A stretch of DNA of 64,000 bases from the NCBI GenBank assembly GCA_964549735.1, contig CAZJWO010000003.1, forward strand, positions 1 to 64,000. The letters are read 5' to 3'. The stretch's first letter is position 1; every line of letters starts with the position of its first letter. A program made the position numbers and the translations under genes. Below the pieces are notes generated by a model, which did not search any database, was not told the DNA's origin, and saw nothing but the letters and a program-made list of their open reading frames with translations. Below are positions 1 to 10,601 of the stretch, one piece after another. The DNA comes from Glo-17 sp964549735 (lineage in GTDB: Bacteria > Krumholzibacteriota > Krumholzibacteriia > LZORAL124-64-63).

Positions 1-999
1 CGCGCGCTCTACGGCGTGGTCTACGCCTCGCCGCTGGTGCAGCGCGTCCTGGCGCCGCTGCTGCAGTTCCGCTGCCACACGCCCGACTACCTCTACCGCC
101 GCGTGCGCGACGTCGACTGGCGCGCCTTCCTGCAGCCGGGCCAGACCTTCGCCGTCTTCGCCAACGTCTCGCATTCGCGCCTGCAGGACAGCCGCTTCGC
201 CGCGCTGCGGGTCAAGGACGCGGTCTGCGACCGCCTGCGCGAAGACACCGGCCAGCGGCCGGACATCGACACCGAGAACCCCGACCTCTGGCTCAGCCTG
301 CACGCCGCCCATGATCAGGTCACGCTCGGCGTGGACCTCGGCGGCGGCTCGCTGCACAAGCGCGGTTACCGGCGGCGCACGGTCGAGGCGCCGATGCAGG
401 AGACCGTCGCCGCGACGATCCTGGCCATGGCCGCCTGGCGCGGCGAGCGCCCCTTGCACGACCCCATGTGCGGCTCCGGCACGCTGCTGGCCGAGGCCTG
501 GTTGCGCGCGTCCGGCGCGCCGGCCGCGTTCCTGCGCCGCCGGTTCGGGTTCATGCAGCTGCCCGATTTCGACATCGTCGCCTGGAAGCAGGTCAAGAAG
601 GGGCTCGACAGCCGCCGCCGCACGCCGCCGGCGGGCCTGGTCAGCGGCGCGGACATCGACCCCGCGGCGGTCGCCGCCAGCCGCGCGAATCTCGACGTCC
701 TGCCGGACGGGTCGCGCATCGAGGTCGCGCGGCGCGACTTCCGCGCGCACGACGGCCTGCGCGACGCGGTCATCGTCTGCAACCCGCCGTACGGCGTACG
801 CCTGCAGCGCGGCGGCGACCTTGCGACCTTCTACAAGGAGTTCGGCGACTGGCTCAAGTTCCGCTGCGCCGGCAGCGAGGCGTACCTCTACTTCGGCAAG
901 CGCGAGCTGCTCAAGCTCATCGGACTGCGGCCCGCCTGGAAGAAGCCCCTGCGCAACGGCGGGCTGGACGGCGTGGTCGCCAGGTACGAGCTCTATTGA
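1..999 (+). CDS. SAM-dependent RNA methyltransferase (THUMP/UPF0020, RlmL-like), 5' partial
   Basis: The reading frame is open at the left window edge, so the start is missing. The visible 333 codons show a THUMP-like N-terminal part (around the SHSRLQDSRFAALR stretch, ending in a KDAVCDRLRE helix) followed by a Rossmann methyltransferase fold. SAM motif I reads DPMCGSGTLLAEA and the catalytic motif is NPPYGVRL, the arrangement of UPF0020 guanine-N2 rRNA methyltransferases such as the N-terminal half of RlmL. It would methylate rRNA (or tRNA) in the cytoplasm. The next gene follows after 28 bases and has its own AAGGAG site. Family placement is firm; the exact target base cannot be decided from the sequence. 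Confidence 0.85.
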   Translation, partial: RALYGVVYASPLVQRVLAPLLQFRCHTPDYLYRRVRDVDWRAFLQPGQTFAVFANVSHSRLQDSRFAALRVKDAVCDRLREDTGQRPDIDTENPDLWLSLHAAHDQVTLGVDLGGGSLHKRGYRRRTVEAPMQETVAATILAMAAWRGERPLHDPMCGSGTLLAEAWLRASGAPAAFLRRRFGFMQLPDFDIVAWKQVKKGLDSRRRTPPAGLVSGADIDPAAVAASRANLDVLPDGSRIEVARRDFRAHDGLRDAVIVCNPPYGVRLQRGGDLATFYKEFGDWLKFRCAGSEAYLYFGKRELLKLIGLRPAWKKPLRNGGLDGVVARYELY

Positions 1000-1027
1000 G
1001 CGGCCGACGGCGCAAGGAGTCCTGCAC

Positions 1028-1396
1028 ATGACCGACCGCAAGCCCGACCACGAGCCCGATCGGCGCGTCACGATCCTGATCACCCGCGACGGCATGGGCC
1101 ACGCCGACACCGCGCTGTCCCACAAGCTCGCCGGCACGTACCTCGACCTGCTCGATCTGGAGGATCGCCTGCCGGGGCGCATCTGCTTCTACGCCGAGGG
1201 CGTCAAGCTGGCCTGCCACGGTTCGCCGGTGCTCGAGGCGCTGGCCGCGCTGCAGGCGCGCGGGGTCGAGCTGATCGTCTGCACGACGTGCCTCGAGTTC
1301 TACGGCCTGATGCCGCAGCTCGCGGTCGGCCGGGCCGGCAACATGAAGCAGATCCAGGCCGCCCAGTGGGAGGCGGCGAAGGTGCTGGCGATCTGA
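1028..1396 (+). CDS. DsrE/YedF-like sulfurtransferase-fold protein
   Basis: This 122-residue protein starts at an ATG with AAGGAGT about 8 bases upstream. The body is a single DsrE/DsrF-like fold: VTILITRDGMGHAD at the N terminus, then FYAEGVKLACHGSPVLEAL, and a conserved CTTCLEFYGL segment holding two cysteines near residue 90. The pattern GVELIVCTTCL is typical of the C-terminal domain of YedF-type proteins linked to sulfur or selenium transfer. No TusA-like N-terminal domain is present, so it is a stand-alone version. It sits between two other small host genes on the same strand. Substrate and partner are unknown. Confidence 0.7.
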   Translation: MTDRKPDHEPDRRVTILITRDGMGHADTALSHKLAGTYLDLLDLEDRLPGRICFYAEGVKLACHGSPVLEALAALQARGVELIVCTTCLEFYGLMPQLAVGRAGNMKQIQAAQWEAAKVLAI

Positions 1397-1541
1397 AACC
1401 GCCGCGCGCATCCGCGTGCGCCGCCGCGCGCACGACCGCGCTCAAGCTTCCGCTCCCGCCGCCGAAAACAAGGACAAGGCAGCCCCGGCATCGCCATGGC
1501 GGGGCCGCGCCGCGACCTCGTCTTCGACCGGGAGGAAGCCC

Positions 1542-2069
1542 GTGAACTGTCCGGCTTGCGGACACAGCCTCAGCGCCCACAAGGTCGGCGGCATCACCGT
1601 CGACCTCTGCCGCGGCGGCTGCGGCGGCGTCTGGTTCGATGCCCGCGAATTGCAGCAGGTCGACGAGGCCTGCGAAACGGTCGGCGACGGCCTGCTCGAC
1701 GTGCCGCGCGACCCCGCGCGCGAGGTTGACCACGCCGCGCGCCGCGACTGCCCGCGCTGCGCCGGCGTCGTCATGATGCGCCACTATTTCAGCGTGCGCC
1801 GCGAGGTCGAGGTCGACCATTGCCCCAGCTGCGGCGGCTATTTCCTGGACCACGGCGAGCTGGCGGCGATCCGCGCCCAGTTCGCCAGCGAGCATGATCG
1901 CCGCGAGGCCGCGCGCGCGCTGTTCGCCGAGCTGTTCGACCCGCAGCTCGAGGCCGTGGCCACGCTCTCGAACGAGCACCGCGAACGCGCCCGCGCGTTC
2001 GCGCGCATGGTGCGCGTGCTCTTGCCGAGCTACTGGATCCCCGGCAAGCAGCCCTGGGGCGCGTACTGA
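1542..2069 (+). CDS. TFIIB-type zinc-ribbon (zf-TFIIB) protein
   Basis: I start this at GTG 1542 because a strong GGAGGA lies 6 bases upstream and the conserved sequence begins there; the frame is open further upstream but that part looks non-coding. The 175-residue protein has two zinc-ribbon repeats: CPACG...CRGGCGGVWFDARELQQ near residues 3-45 and CPRCAGV...CPSCGGYFLDHGELAAI around residues 70-110. The CxxC and GGVWFD/GELxxI signatures define the zf-TFIIB family, a small group of cytoplasmic proteins of unsettled function. The C-terminal 50 residues are helical and end in a basic/aromatic tail. Confidence 0.75.
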   Translation: MNCPACGHSLSAHKVGGITVDLCRGGCGGVWFDARELQQVDEACETVGDGLLDVPRDPAREVDHAARRDCPRCAGVVMMRHYFSVRREVEVDHCPSCGGYFLDHGELAAIRAQFASEHDRREAARALFAELFDPQLEAVATLSNEHRERARAFARMVRVLLPSYWIPGKQPWGAY

Positions 2070-2142
2070 TCTCCGCTCGCGGCCGCGCCGCGCGCGGGGG
2101 AAATCCGGCGCGCGGTTGCGGTCTCGGCGATCCTCGTTTTTG

Positions 2143-2973
2143 ATGTCGGACCACGCCCCGGTTCACGGCGTTCCGACAACCCCTGACGCGAGGACCGTGC
2201 CCTTGACCGGCGATCAATCATCCGCTTCCGAACTCCTGCGTCCCTGCGACGTGCGCGGCCTCCTGCACTCGCACTCGGGCTACGCCGACGGCGTGCACTC
2301 GCTGCGCCGCATGGTCGAGATCGCCTGCGAACTGGGCCTGGAGTACCTCGGGATCAGCGATCACCTGCGCACCGCGCGCCATCCCGACGGGCTCGACCTC
2401 GCCGGCGAGGCCGCCCAGCGCGCCGAGATCGAAGAGCTGCGCCGCGAGTTCCCCGACTTCGACCTCCTGCACGGGCTCGAGGTCTACGCCGAGCCCGACG
2501 GAGAGCTCGTCCTTCCCGAGGGCATCGCCGACCACCTCGACTTCCTGCTCGTCTCGCTGCCCGATCCGGACGACCACAGCAAGGACAGCTACACCGAGGC
2601 CGCGCTGCGCGTGATCCGCCATCCCGAGGTCGACATCGTCAGCCGCCCGCTCGGCTGCTACATGCTGAGCCGGCCGCCGGTGCCGCTGGACATGATGCGC
2701 GTGCTGAAGGCCGCCGCCGAGACCGGCACGGTCATCGAGCTCGACGCCAACCCGTCCTGCAACGATCTGGACCCCACCCACTGCCGGCTGGCCGCCGATC
2801 TTGGCGTCTGGCTGGCGATCAATCCCAACGCCCGCCGCGCCGCGCGCCTGGTCGACTACCGGCAGGGCGTGGAGATCGCGCGCTCGATGGGGCTGGACTG
2901 CCGCCAGATCGTCAACACGCTGAGCGCCGACCAGCTTCGCCAGCGCCTGCGCGGGCGGCGCCGGGCCGGCTGA
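2143..2973 (+). CDS. PHP-fold protein with degenerate metal site
   Basis: The opening HSHSGYADG and the following GISDHLRTA match the first two metal-binding motifs of PHP phosphoesterases, and the overall order resembles the PHP domain of PolX or histidinol-phosphatase-like proteins. Later motifs are changed: the usual GHP segment is SRPLGCY, the strand that normally carries a histidine reads LLVSLPDP, and the C-terminal DAH is replaced by INPNARR. The protein may therefore be inactive or bind fewer metals. Start is uncertain: ATG 2143 is used, but GTG 2197 or TTG 2203, close to the first PHP motif, are alternatives. It closes the small host gene block. Confidence 0.65.
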   Translation: MSDHAPVHGVPTTPDARTVPLTGDQSSASELLRPCDVRGLLHSHSGYADGVHSLRRMVEIACELGLEYLGISDHLRTARHPDGLDLAGEAAQRAEIEELRREFPDFDLLHGLEVYAEPDGELVLPEGIADHLDFLLVSLPDPDDHSKDSYTEAALRVIRHPEVDIVSRPLGCYMLSRPPVPLDMMRVLKAAAETGTVIELDANPSCNDLDPTHCRLAADLGVWLAINPNARRAARLVDYRQGVEIARSMGLDCRQIVNTLSADQLRQRLRGRRRAG

Positions 2974-3513
2974 CGCGGCGTCGCGGCGTCGCTTCGGATC
3001 GCTAGGCCGGGCCGCTGGGTCGGGTCGCAGGGTCGAGTCGCAGGGCCGCCGGTCAGCAGCCTCCTCGGTCATCCTTAGTGCAATCGACGCGCGCGATCCG
3101 TCCGGCCGATCGCCGTCATCCGGCGACGACACCGCCCCGGTGCGCCGGCTGCGGCCGGTGACGCGTCGTGGCCGCGGCGGGGCGGCAGCGTCGCGGACGG
3201 TCCATGGCGAGCGGCGCCGCCGCGGTGCGGCAACTCGACGCGCGCCGAGGGGCGCGACTCTTGCGGACAGCGGCCGCCGGTCACTCCCGCCGCTCGCAGA
3301 CCTCGTCGATTCGAGGCACGCGCCGGGCGAGGGCGCGGACCGCAGGAGAGCCCGAAACCCGCGCTCGCCGCAGATCGGCAGCAGGGGCGTCCTCCTGATC
3401 GGCGCCGCCGCCGCGTACCGGGGCCGCCGTCGCCGCCGAGGCGTGCGGGCGCGGTGGGAGTGGCCGGTCGCCATGGCCGGTCGGTCGGGGCCGATCGGTC
3501 GGCGGCGATCGGC
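2974..3513. other. GC-rich intergenic stretch without recognisable gene
   Basis: About 540 bases between the PHP gene and the tRNA promoter. Several long open frames exist on both strands, but their translations are arginine- and proline-rich and look like by-products of very high GC. A short degenerate repeat of GGGTCGCAGGGTCG type is visible near 3010-3045. I see no RNA gene or terminator here. Confidence 0.5.
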
Positions 3514-3542
3514 TTGACGGGGTCGCGACCCCAGGCTATATT
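3514..3542 (+). promoter_or_regulatory. Sigma70-type promoter of tRNA-Asn
   Basis: TTGACG (3514-3519) and TATATT (3537-3542) are separated by exactly 17 bases, a near-consensus housekeeping promoter in otherwise GC-rich DNA. The spacer and last -35 base contain a perfect 14-bp palindrome, GGGGTCGCGACCCC, at 3519-3532. Transcription would begin near 3549, about 70 bases ahead of the tRNA. Confidence 0.7.
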
Positions 3543-3621
3543 GCCACCCGCTCGCCGGGCCAAGGCACGACGTCTCAGAACTCGCATCGTGGCCCGGCGG
3601 GCGATTCATCACCAGCTTGGT

Positions 3622-3696
3622 TCCTCCGTAGCTCAATGGTAGAGCATTCGGCTGTTAACCGAAGGGTTGTTGGTTCGAGTCCAACCGGAGGAGCCA
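3622..3696 (+). tRNA. tRNA-Asn (GTT), CCA encoded
   Basis: The acceptor stem TCCTCCG (3622-3628) pairs with CGGAGGA (3686-3692), followed by discriminator G and an encoded CCA. The anticodon arm is TTCGG-CTGTTAA-CCGAA, giving anticodon GTT for asparagine, and the T arm is GTTGG-TTCGAGT-CCAAC. The D arm GCTCAATGGTAGAGC is standard. The 3' half, from the anticodon loop to CCA, recurs in degenerate form at 5003-5047 beyond the neighbouring ATPase gene. Confidence 0.97.
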
Positions 3697-3836
3697 CCGC
3701 TTCTTTAAGTCTTTATATTGCAACGAGTTGCTTTCGTCGCGCGACCTCCATCTACCGATTCCGCAGCAGGTCCGGGGCCGCCCTGATCCTTGAATATTCG
3801 GTAGCCTTCACAGAGATTTCAAGGTAAGTTCCTGGC

Positions 3837-4997
3837 ATGATCCACCGCGAAAAGCATCTGGCGAGGCTGGACGCGTTGCTGTCGCGCCACAGGGTCGTCG
3901 GCATCGTCGGCGCCCGGCAGGTCGGCAAGACGACGCTGGTGCAGGAACTCGCCCGCCGACGCCGCGGCGTCTTCACCTACTTCGACCTCGAGAAGGCCGA
4001 GGACCTCGCGCGCCTGCAAGAGCCCGAGTTGGCCCTGGCTAAACTCGAGGGGCTGGTCATCATCGATGAGGTGCAGCGACGCAGCGGCCTTTTCGAGGCG
4101 CTGCGGGTTCTGGCCGATCGCCGGCGGACTACGACCCGCTTCGTGATCCTCGGCAGCGCGTCGCCGGATATGCTGCGCCAATCGTCAGAGACCCTTGCCG
4201 GCCGGATCGTCTACCACGAACTCGGCGGTTTCACCCTGGACGAGGTCGGGCCCGAGAACCACGCGCGCCTCTGGCTACGCGGTGGCTTCCCCCGCTCCTA
4301 CCTGGCGAGGACGCACGCGGCCAGCCACGAGTGGCGGCAGGGTTTCGTGCGCACGTTTCTCGAGCGCGATCTGCCGCAACTCGGCGTGAGCATCCGCGCG
4401 GCCGCCTTGCGCCGGTTCTGGACGATGCTCGCGCACTACCATGGCCAGGTCTGGAACGCGTCGGAATTCGCGCGCTCTTTCGGCGTCGCCGATACCACGA
4501 TCCGCAACTACCTCGATCTGCTGACCTCGGCGCTCGTCGTGCGGCAACTGTTGCCGTGGCACGAGAACATCTCCAAACGGCAGGTCAAGTCGCCGAAGGT
4601 GTACATCGCCGACAGCGGCCTCCTGCACGCGCTGCTGAACCTGCGGACCACGACCGATCTCGAGGGCCATCCGAAGGTGGGGGCGTCGTGGGAGGGATTC
4701 GTGCTGAACGAGATCGTCCGGCGGCTGGGCGCCGAACCGGAGGAGTGCTTCTTCTGGGCGACCCATGCCGGCGCCGAACTGGACCTGCTGGTGGTGCGCG
4801 GGAACGCGCGCCTCGGCTTCGAGATCAAGCGGACGACAGCGCCGCGGGTCAGCCGCTCGATGCGCGCGGCGGTGTCAGATCTGCGGCTGCGGGAGCTGAC
4901 GGTGGTCCACGCCGGCGAGCACTCGTTTCCGCTCGCCGAACGCGTGCGGGCCGTCGCCCTGACGAGGCTCCTGGAGGATATCGAGCCGCTGGGGTGA
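3837..4997 (+). CDS. AAA_14/DUF4143 ATP-binding protein
   Basis: The 386-residue protein has a Walker A motif GARQVGKT at about residues 25-32, a Walker B LVIIDEV near 75, an SASPDML sensor segment and a C-terminal DUF4143 part with the typical ADSGLLHALL and a PD-(D/E)XK-like end (AELDLLVVRG...FEIKRT) that resembles a nuclease core. Such proteins are widespread, scattered ATPases of unclear role, sometimes interpreted as mobile or toxin/defence-linked. The gene stands alone between tRNA-Asn and a partial copy of that tRNA, an arrangement seen with small integrated elements. No integrase is present in the interval. Confidence 0.85.
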   Translation: MIHREKHLARLDALLSRHRVVGIVGARQVGKTTLVQELARRRRGVFTYFDLEKAEDLARLQEPELALAKLEGLVIIDEVQRRSGLFEALRVLADRRRTTTRFVILGSASPDMLRQSSETLAGRIVYHELGGFTLDEVGPENHARLWLRGGFPRSYLARTHAASHEWRQGFVRTFLERDLPQLGVSIRAAALRRFWTMLAHYHGQVWNASEFARSFGVADTTIRNYLDLLTSALVVRQLLPWHENISKRQVKSPKVYIADSGLLHALLNLRTTTDLEGHPKVGASWEGFVLNEIVRRLGAEPEECFFWATHAGAELDLLVVRGNARLGFEIKRTTAPRVSRSMRAAVSDLRLRELTVVHAGEHSFPLAERVRAVALTRLLEDIEPLG

Positions 4998-5002
4998 GGG
5001 AG

Positions 5003-5047
5003 CTGTTAAACGTCTGGTTGCTGGTTCGAGTCCAACCAGGGGAGCCA
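5003..5047 (+). repeat. Degenerate copy of tRNA-Asn 3' half (att-like direct repeat)
   Basis: Aligning 5003-5047 with 3652-3696 without gaps gives identity at CTGTTAA, at GGTTCGAGTCCAACC and at the terminal GGAGCCA, with the 13 bases between the first two blocks mostly changed. The copy runs from the anticodon loop to CCA. It cannot be a functional tRNA because the 5' half is absent. It looks like an attachment-site remnant left by integration at the tRNA 3' end. The CTGGTTG/CAACCAG pairing followed by a run of five T could also act as a weak terminator. Confidence 0.7.
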
Positions 5048-5358
5048 AATCTTTTTGCGCGGAATTCGACAGGCATATCGGTTAGCGGTGCGGCCCGGCG
5101 GCGAGAGCTTCCGGGCTTTTCGTATATGCGCAGTATTGGCAACGGGTTGGGCGGATTTTGCTGGGTCGGCGGGATTCTCTAGTTTTGGAGGGAGAGTACG
5201 GGGGTCGATGGGAACCGTTAGGGGTCACGATCGGACCCCGTTGGGTGGTCGGAAAACTCTCGGTTTCTCTGTTTTACGACCCTCTCCGTTTTAGCGGTGG
5301 GGAGATGGTTGGGGCCCGATCGTAATAGTCGTCACGTCGGTTCAAAGGCCGGCGTCGG
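5048..5358. other. Intergenic region, no gene seen
   Basis: About 310 bases between the tRNA remnant and the DUF302 gene. A plus-strand open frame (5055-5294) lacks a ribosome binding site and any recognisable sequence character. GC content is lower than in neighbouring host DNA, with G- and T-rich tracts. Confidence 0.4.
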
Positions 5359-5745
5359 TCAGAGCGACTCGAGCACCCGCTTCAACTTCTCCCGAATCTC
5401 GCCCGCAATCTGAACGAGAGCGGGGTTGTCGATCGCCTGCATCGACGAGACCGGGTCGATCGCCGAAACCTCTACCTCCGTTTCGGACAATTCCCGGAGG
5501 ATGACGTTGCATGGGAGCATCGTCCCGACCCGAGGTTCGCTCTGCAGGGCCTTGTGCGCGAATGGCGGGTTGCAGGCACCAAGGATCCGGTACGGCGGGA
5601 AATCGACATCGAGCTTTTTCTTCAGGGTCCCTCGTACGTCGATCTCGGTGAGAACCCCGAATCCTTCCTTGGCCAGCGCGTCTCGCGTGAGAGCCTCCGC
5701 GTCGTCGATCGACATCTTCAACTGTCGGCTGATGTAGTAGCTCAT
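5359..5745 (-). CDS. DUF302 family protein
   Basis: The 128-residue product begins MSYYISRQLKMSIDDAEAL at an ATG with GGAGAGGAA about 9 bases upstream; a GTG 18 bases earlier is less likely because it overlaps that site. The middle DFPPYRILGACNPPFAHKAL and MLPCNVILREL are the hallmarks of DUF302, a small soluble fold with a conserved cysteine in GACNP that is often found next to metal and redox genes. It is the last gene of the copper cassette, 36 bases after the cytochrome gene. Function is unknown; a role in metal or redox handling is inferred only from context. Confidence 0.85.
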   Translation of the reverse strand: MSYYISRQLKMSIDDAEALTRDALAKEGFGVLTEIDVRGTLKKKLDVDFPPYRILGACNPPFAHKALQSEPRVGTMLPCNVILRELSETEVEVSAIDPVSSMQAIDNPALVQIAGEIREKLKRVLESL

Positions 5746-5781
5746 CGAATCATTCCTCTCCACTCGGAAAAAGTCCGGTCG

Positions 5782-6330
5782 CTAATGGTGGTGGGCATGT
5801 TCTCCATGACCGGTTTCGCCCGCCATTTCACGGTACTGGTCCGGAGTCATGGAGGGTAGGCATTTGACGAATGCCGTGAGGTTCCAAAGCGTCTCGTCGT
5901 CATGTGTCGGCCCTAAAGCGGGCATTCCGGTCATCTTGATCCCATTCTTGATTATCCAGAAGACCTCTCGGGCAGAATGGTCAGAATCCATCTCGGCGAG
6001 GTTGGGCGCCGGTGGGTTCAGCCCTAAGCCAATCTCGCTCCTCTCTAATCCCGGAGCTCCGTGACAAGCCACGCACATCGCCTGGTAGTGCTGGAAGCCC
6101 TCGTCGAGATTGGGATCGCTGAAGGACGGGCTCAATTCAATGTCCGATGCATGACGCCGCACAGAGTTGTCCATCATCGTGGAGAGGATGGACTCGGTCA
6201 TGGCGTGATGCGGTTTGGTCGCGGCTACGTTGTAAGCACCAGATCTTATGGTCACGAGGCCGACGACGGCTGCGATGCCGGCGACGACGACAAGCGTCAC
6301 CACGACCGGCTTGATTGTTCCGGATTTCAT
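5782..6330 (-). CDS. Membrane-anchored c-type cytochrome
   Basis: This 182-residue protein has an N-terminal hydrophobic segment (residues 9-27) that would serve as an uncleaved anchor or signal peptide. One haem site, CVACH, lies near residue 86, and a KMTGMPALG segment offers the axial methionine, as in class I cytochromes. The C terminus is histidine-rich (GHGEHAHHH), which suggests metal contact. It lies 38 bases downstream of the P-type ATPase gene. Related single-haem cytochromes occur in copper and arsenite cassettes; the electron partner cannot be inferred. Confidence 0.8.
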   Translation of the reverse strand: MKSGTIKPVVVTLVVVAGIAAVVGLVTIRSGAYNVAATKPHHAMTESILSTMMDNSVRRHASDIELSPSFSDPNLDEGFQHYQAMCVACHGAPGLERSEIGLGLNPPAPNLAEMDSDHSAREVFWIIKNGIKMTGMPALGPTHDDETLWNLTAFVKCLPSMTPDQYREMAGETGHGEHAHHH

Positions 6331-6368
6331 CTATGGACTCCTTCTTTGCCGTAGCGGGCAACGGTAGG

Positions 6369-8765
<2,397 letters not shown>

Positions 8766-8807
8766 ATCGTGATCTTCCTTCCGGGCAATTGACGAAACCG
8801 TGCCGGG

Positions 8808-9566
8808 TCACAGTCGCAAACTGACGATCATCGAAAAGCCCCGATCCGGACTGGATGCCGTCGTGCCCTGGGTGTAGAGCGCCAGAACTCCTGTGCGGTT
8901 TCCGAGCCTGGCACCCAAACCTGCGGACCACTCACCGAACCCCGGGACCCCTTCGACGACCGATCCGCCACGGGCATATGATGCAACAGGATAGAAAGGA
9001 ACCCCTCGGGGGCGCCAACTCGCTGAGGCCGCGACGGAGATGCGGCTATTGTATGAGACGCCGACCGGATCTCCCGGACTGAGATAGCCCAGCTCGAGGA
9101 AGAGCAGAAAATCACGGACAAGATTGGTCGTCAGAAAACTGAAACCCCAATCGAACTCACCGCTGCTCAGAGGCGAAGGCTCGTCCGCAAGCGGAATGGT
9201 GCCCTTGACCTGTGCCCACCCCCGGCTGGCAGCCTTCGGGCCGTAGGACGTCCAAAGGCTGCGCCCCAGAGTGAGGTCTATAGTGCCGGCCCCGGACTCG
9301 GTGGGCAGACCGGAGCCGGCACCCGGGTCCCATCGCCACCAACTCACGGCTCCGCGAACGCGCCATCGCGTTCCGGTCTTTCCGACGGCCGTGTAGGAGA
9401 CCGTGGTTTCGTTCTCGCTGTCATAGCGATACAAACTCAGCGTCTGGGAAGCTATGACGGCAGCGGGAACGTCGGACGGAATCATCCCTACTGCCGTGAT
9501 CAGAAGGCCAACGGTCCATGCGAGCGCCTTCGGCACGCCGTTGCTACTGACTCCAGTTGACCTCAA
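8808..9566 (-). CDS. Probable outer-membrane beta-barrel protein of copper cassette
   Basis: A hydrophobic stretch KALAWTVGLLITAVGM near the N terminus resembles a signal peptide, and the remainder is rich in alternating polar/aromatic strands (for example TRWRVRGAVSWWRW, EWSAGLGARLG) and ends in VSLRL, a typical barrel C terminus though not ending in phenylalanine. This fits the transporter-like proteins seen next to copper ATPases. The start is unclear: the frame opens at a TTG that overlaps the stop of the upstream gene, which suggests translational coupling, while GTG about 33 bases in is an alternative. Function is inferred from context. Confidence 0.55.
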   Translation of the reverse strand: MRSTGVSSNGVPKALAWTVGLLITAVGMIPSDVPAAVIASQTLSLYRYDSENETTVSYTAVGKTGTRWRVRGAVSWWRWDPGAGSGLPTESGAGTIDLTLGRSLWTSYGPKAASRGWAQVKGTIPLADEPSPLSSGEFDWGFSFLTTNLVRDFLLFLELGYLSPGDPVGVSYNSRISVAASASWRPRGVPFYPVASYARGGSVVEGVPGFGEWSAGLGARLGNRTGVLALYTQGTTASSPDRGFSMIVSLRL

Positions 9567-10087
9567 TGATTGTGCCCTTCGTGTTCGCTGCCAGTGGACT
9601 GGCCGGTCTCGCCACGCATGGCATGCATCGCCGTCATCAGGTTCCGGCAGGACTCGACCATCTGGTCCATGTTGGTCATGACGTCCTGCATCTCCGCATG
9701 GTGATCGCCGATGGAGGAATCACCACTTCCCAGATACTCGTGCATGCTCTTCATCATCGACTCCATGTGGGGCATCAGGTTTTCCATTCCGCCTTCCATG
9801 TCCTCCATCCAGGAGGCCATGGGACCTACGCCCATCTGGCCTGCGTGGCCATGACTCTCCATGCCCACTTGGTCATGGAACTCGCGCATCTGCTGCATCA
9901 TCTGGGACATGTGGTCCATCATGGTGTCCATGTGCTCCATCATGCCCGCGTGGTCCTCCATCATGTGCCCGCCGTGCATGTCGCCCTGGCTTCCGCCGTG
10001 ATCGCCCATTCCGCCGTGCTGGGCCAGAGCAGGACCCGCGATGAGAGCCGCGGTGGCGATCATCGTACCCAACGTCTTCTTGTTCAT
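9563..10087 (-). CDS. Periplasmic Met/His-rich putative copper-binding protein
   Basis: The 174-residue protein starts with a clear signal peptide (MNKKTLGTMIATAALIAGPALAQ). The mature part is extremely rich in methionine and histidine (HGGHMMEDHAGMMEHM, MMDHMSQMMQQM), the composition of periplasmic copper or silver chaperones that bind Cu(I) through thioether clusters. It has one cysteine (VESCRN) and ends in a further His cluster (HEGHNH). It is the second gene of the operon and overlaps the next gene by a few bases. No named family is recognised with certainty. Confidence 0.7.
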   Translation of the reverse strand: MNKKTLGTMIATAALIAGPALAQHGGMGDHGGSQGDMHGGHMMEDHAGMMEHMDTMMDHMSQMMQQMREFHDQVGMESHGHAGQMGVGPMASWMEDMEGGMENLMPHMESMMKSMHEYLGSGDSSIGDHHAEMQDVMTNMDQMVESCRNLMTAMHAMRGETGQSTGSEHEGHNH

Positions 10088-10112
10088 GACAGACTCCTCG
10101 GGTTGGTTGTTT

Positions 10113-10601
10113 CTAGTGCTTCGTTTCTGCCTGCGGCACGAATTGGCCGCAGCGCAACATCTTTGACCCGTAGTACGGATTGGAGATCTCGTCGCCCGTC
10201 TGGAGCCAGTGCTTCTTGGCCATCGAGCAGTAGGCGACCTTGACGTTTCCCTCGGGGATCAGATCGTAGGAATCGACGAGGATCTCGCTGAGATCTCCGA
10301 ACGCGAGGCGGGCTCCCTGAAGGTCCTTGGCACCTGCAAGAGTCCCTGCAGCCGCGGCGAGACCCGCGGTGCGACTCTTGGTCCCGGCGCAACACGCGCC
10401 CTTTTGATCATCGCCAGCGCCGGTCAGGATTTGCTCTATCGCCATGGCGTGTTCGCCAACTTCCTCCAGCGAATCACCGGCCAGTGCCGCTTGGATCGCC
10501 AGGTAGTGTTCCGCAAGTTCTGGTGTTGCTGCCGATGCCGGTATCGAAACCAGCGATGCGGCGACGACCAGAATCCCCAGTCCCAACAGTTTCTTTTTCA
10601 T
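10113..10601 (-). CDS. DUF3347-like secreted protein, first gene of copper cassette
   Basis: The 162-residue product has a signal peptide ending ASAA and a C-terminal part reading YCSMAKKHWLQTG...NPYYGSKMLRCGQFV. This is the C-terminal signature of DUF3347, which is usually found as a periplasmic domain with or fused to CusB-type adaptors. The CSM...H and MLRC residues could coordinate copper. The ATG has an AGGAG site 7 bases upstream, and this is the promoter-proximal gene of the minus-strand cassette. No local metal regulator gene is present in the cassette. Confidence 0.75.
   Translation of the reverse strand: MKKKLLGLGILVVAASLVSIPASAATPELAEHYLAIQAALAGDSLEEVGEHAMAIEQILTGAGDDQKGACCAGTKSRTAGLAAAAGTLAGAKDLQGARLAFGDLSEILVDSYDLIPEGNVKVAYCSMAKKHWLQTGDEISNPYYGSKMLRCGQFVPQAETKH

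Noticed and set aside
2218..3636. A long minus-strand open frame over the PHP gene and the intergenic region.
   Set aside because: Translation is Arg/Pro/Ala-rich without domain character, and it runs antisense through the PHP motifs and into the tRNA.
5003..5047. A possible second tRNA-Asn gene.
   Set aside because: Only the 3' half is present; no D arm or 5' acceptor strand exists upstream, and the anticodon stem is not conserved.
5055..5294. A small plus-strand gene after the tRNA remnant.
   Set aside because: No ribosome binding site and no protein-like conservation of composition.
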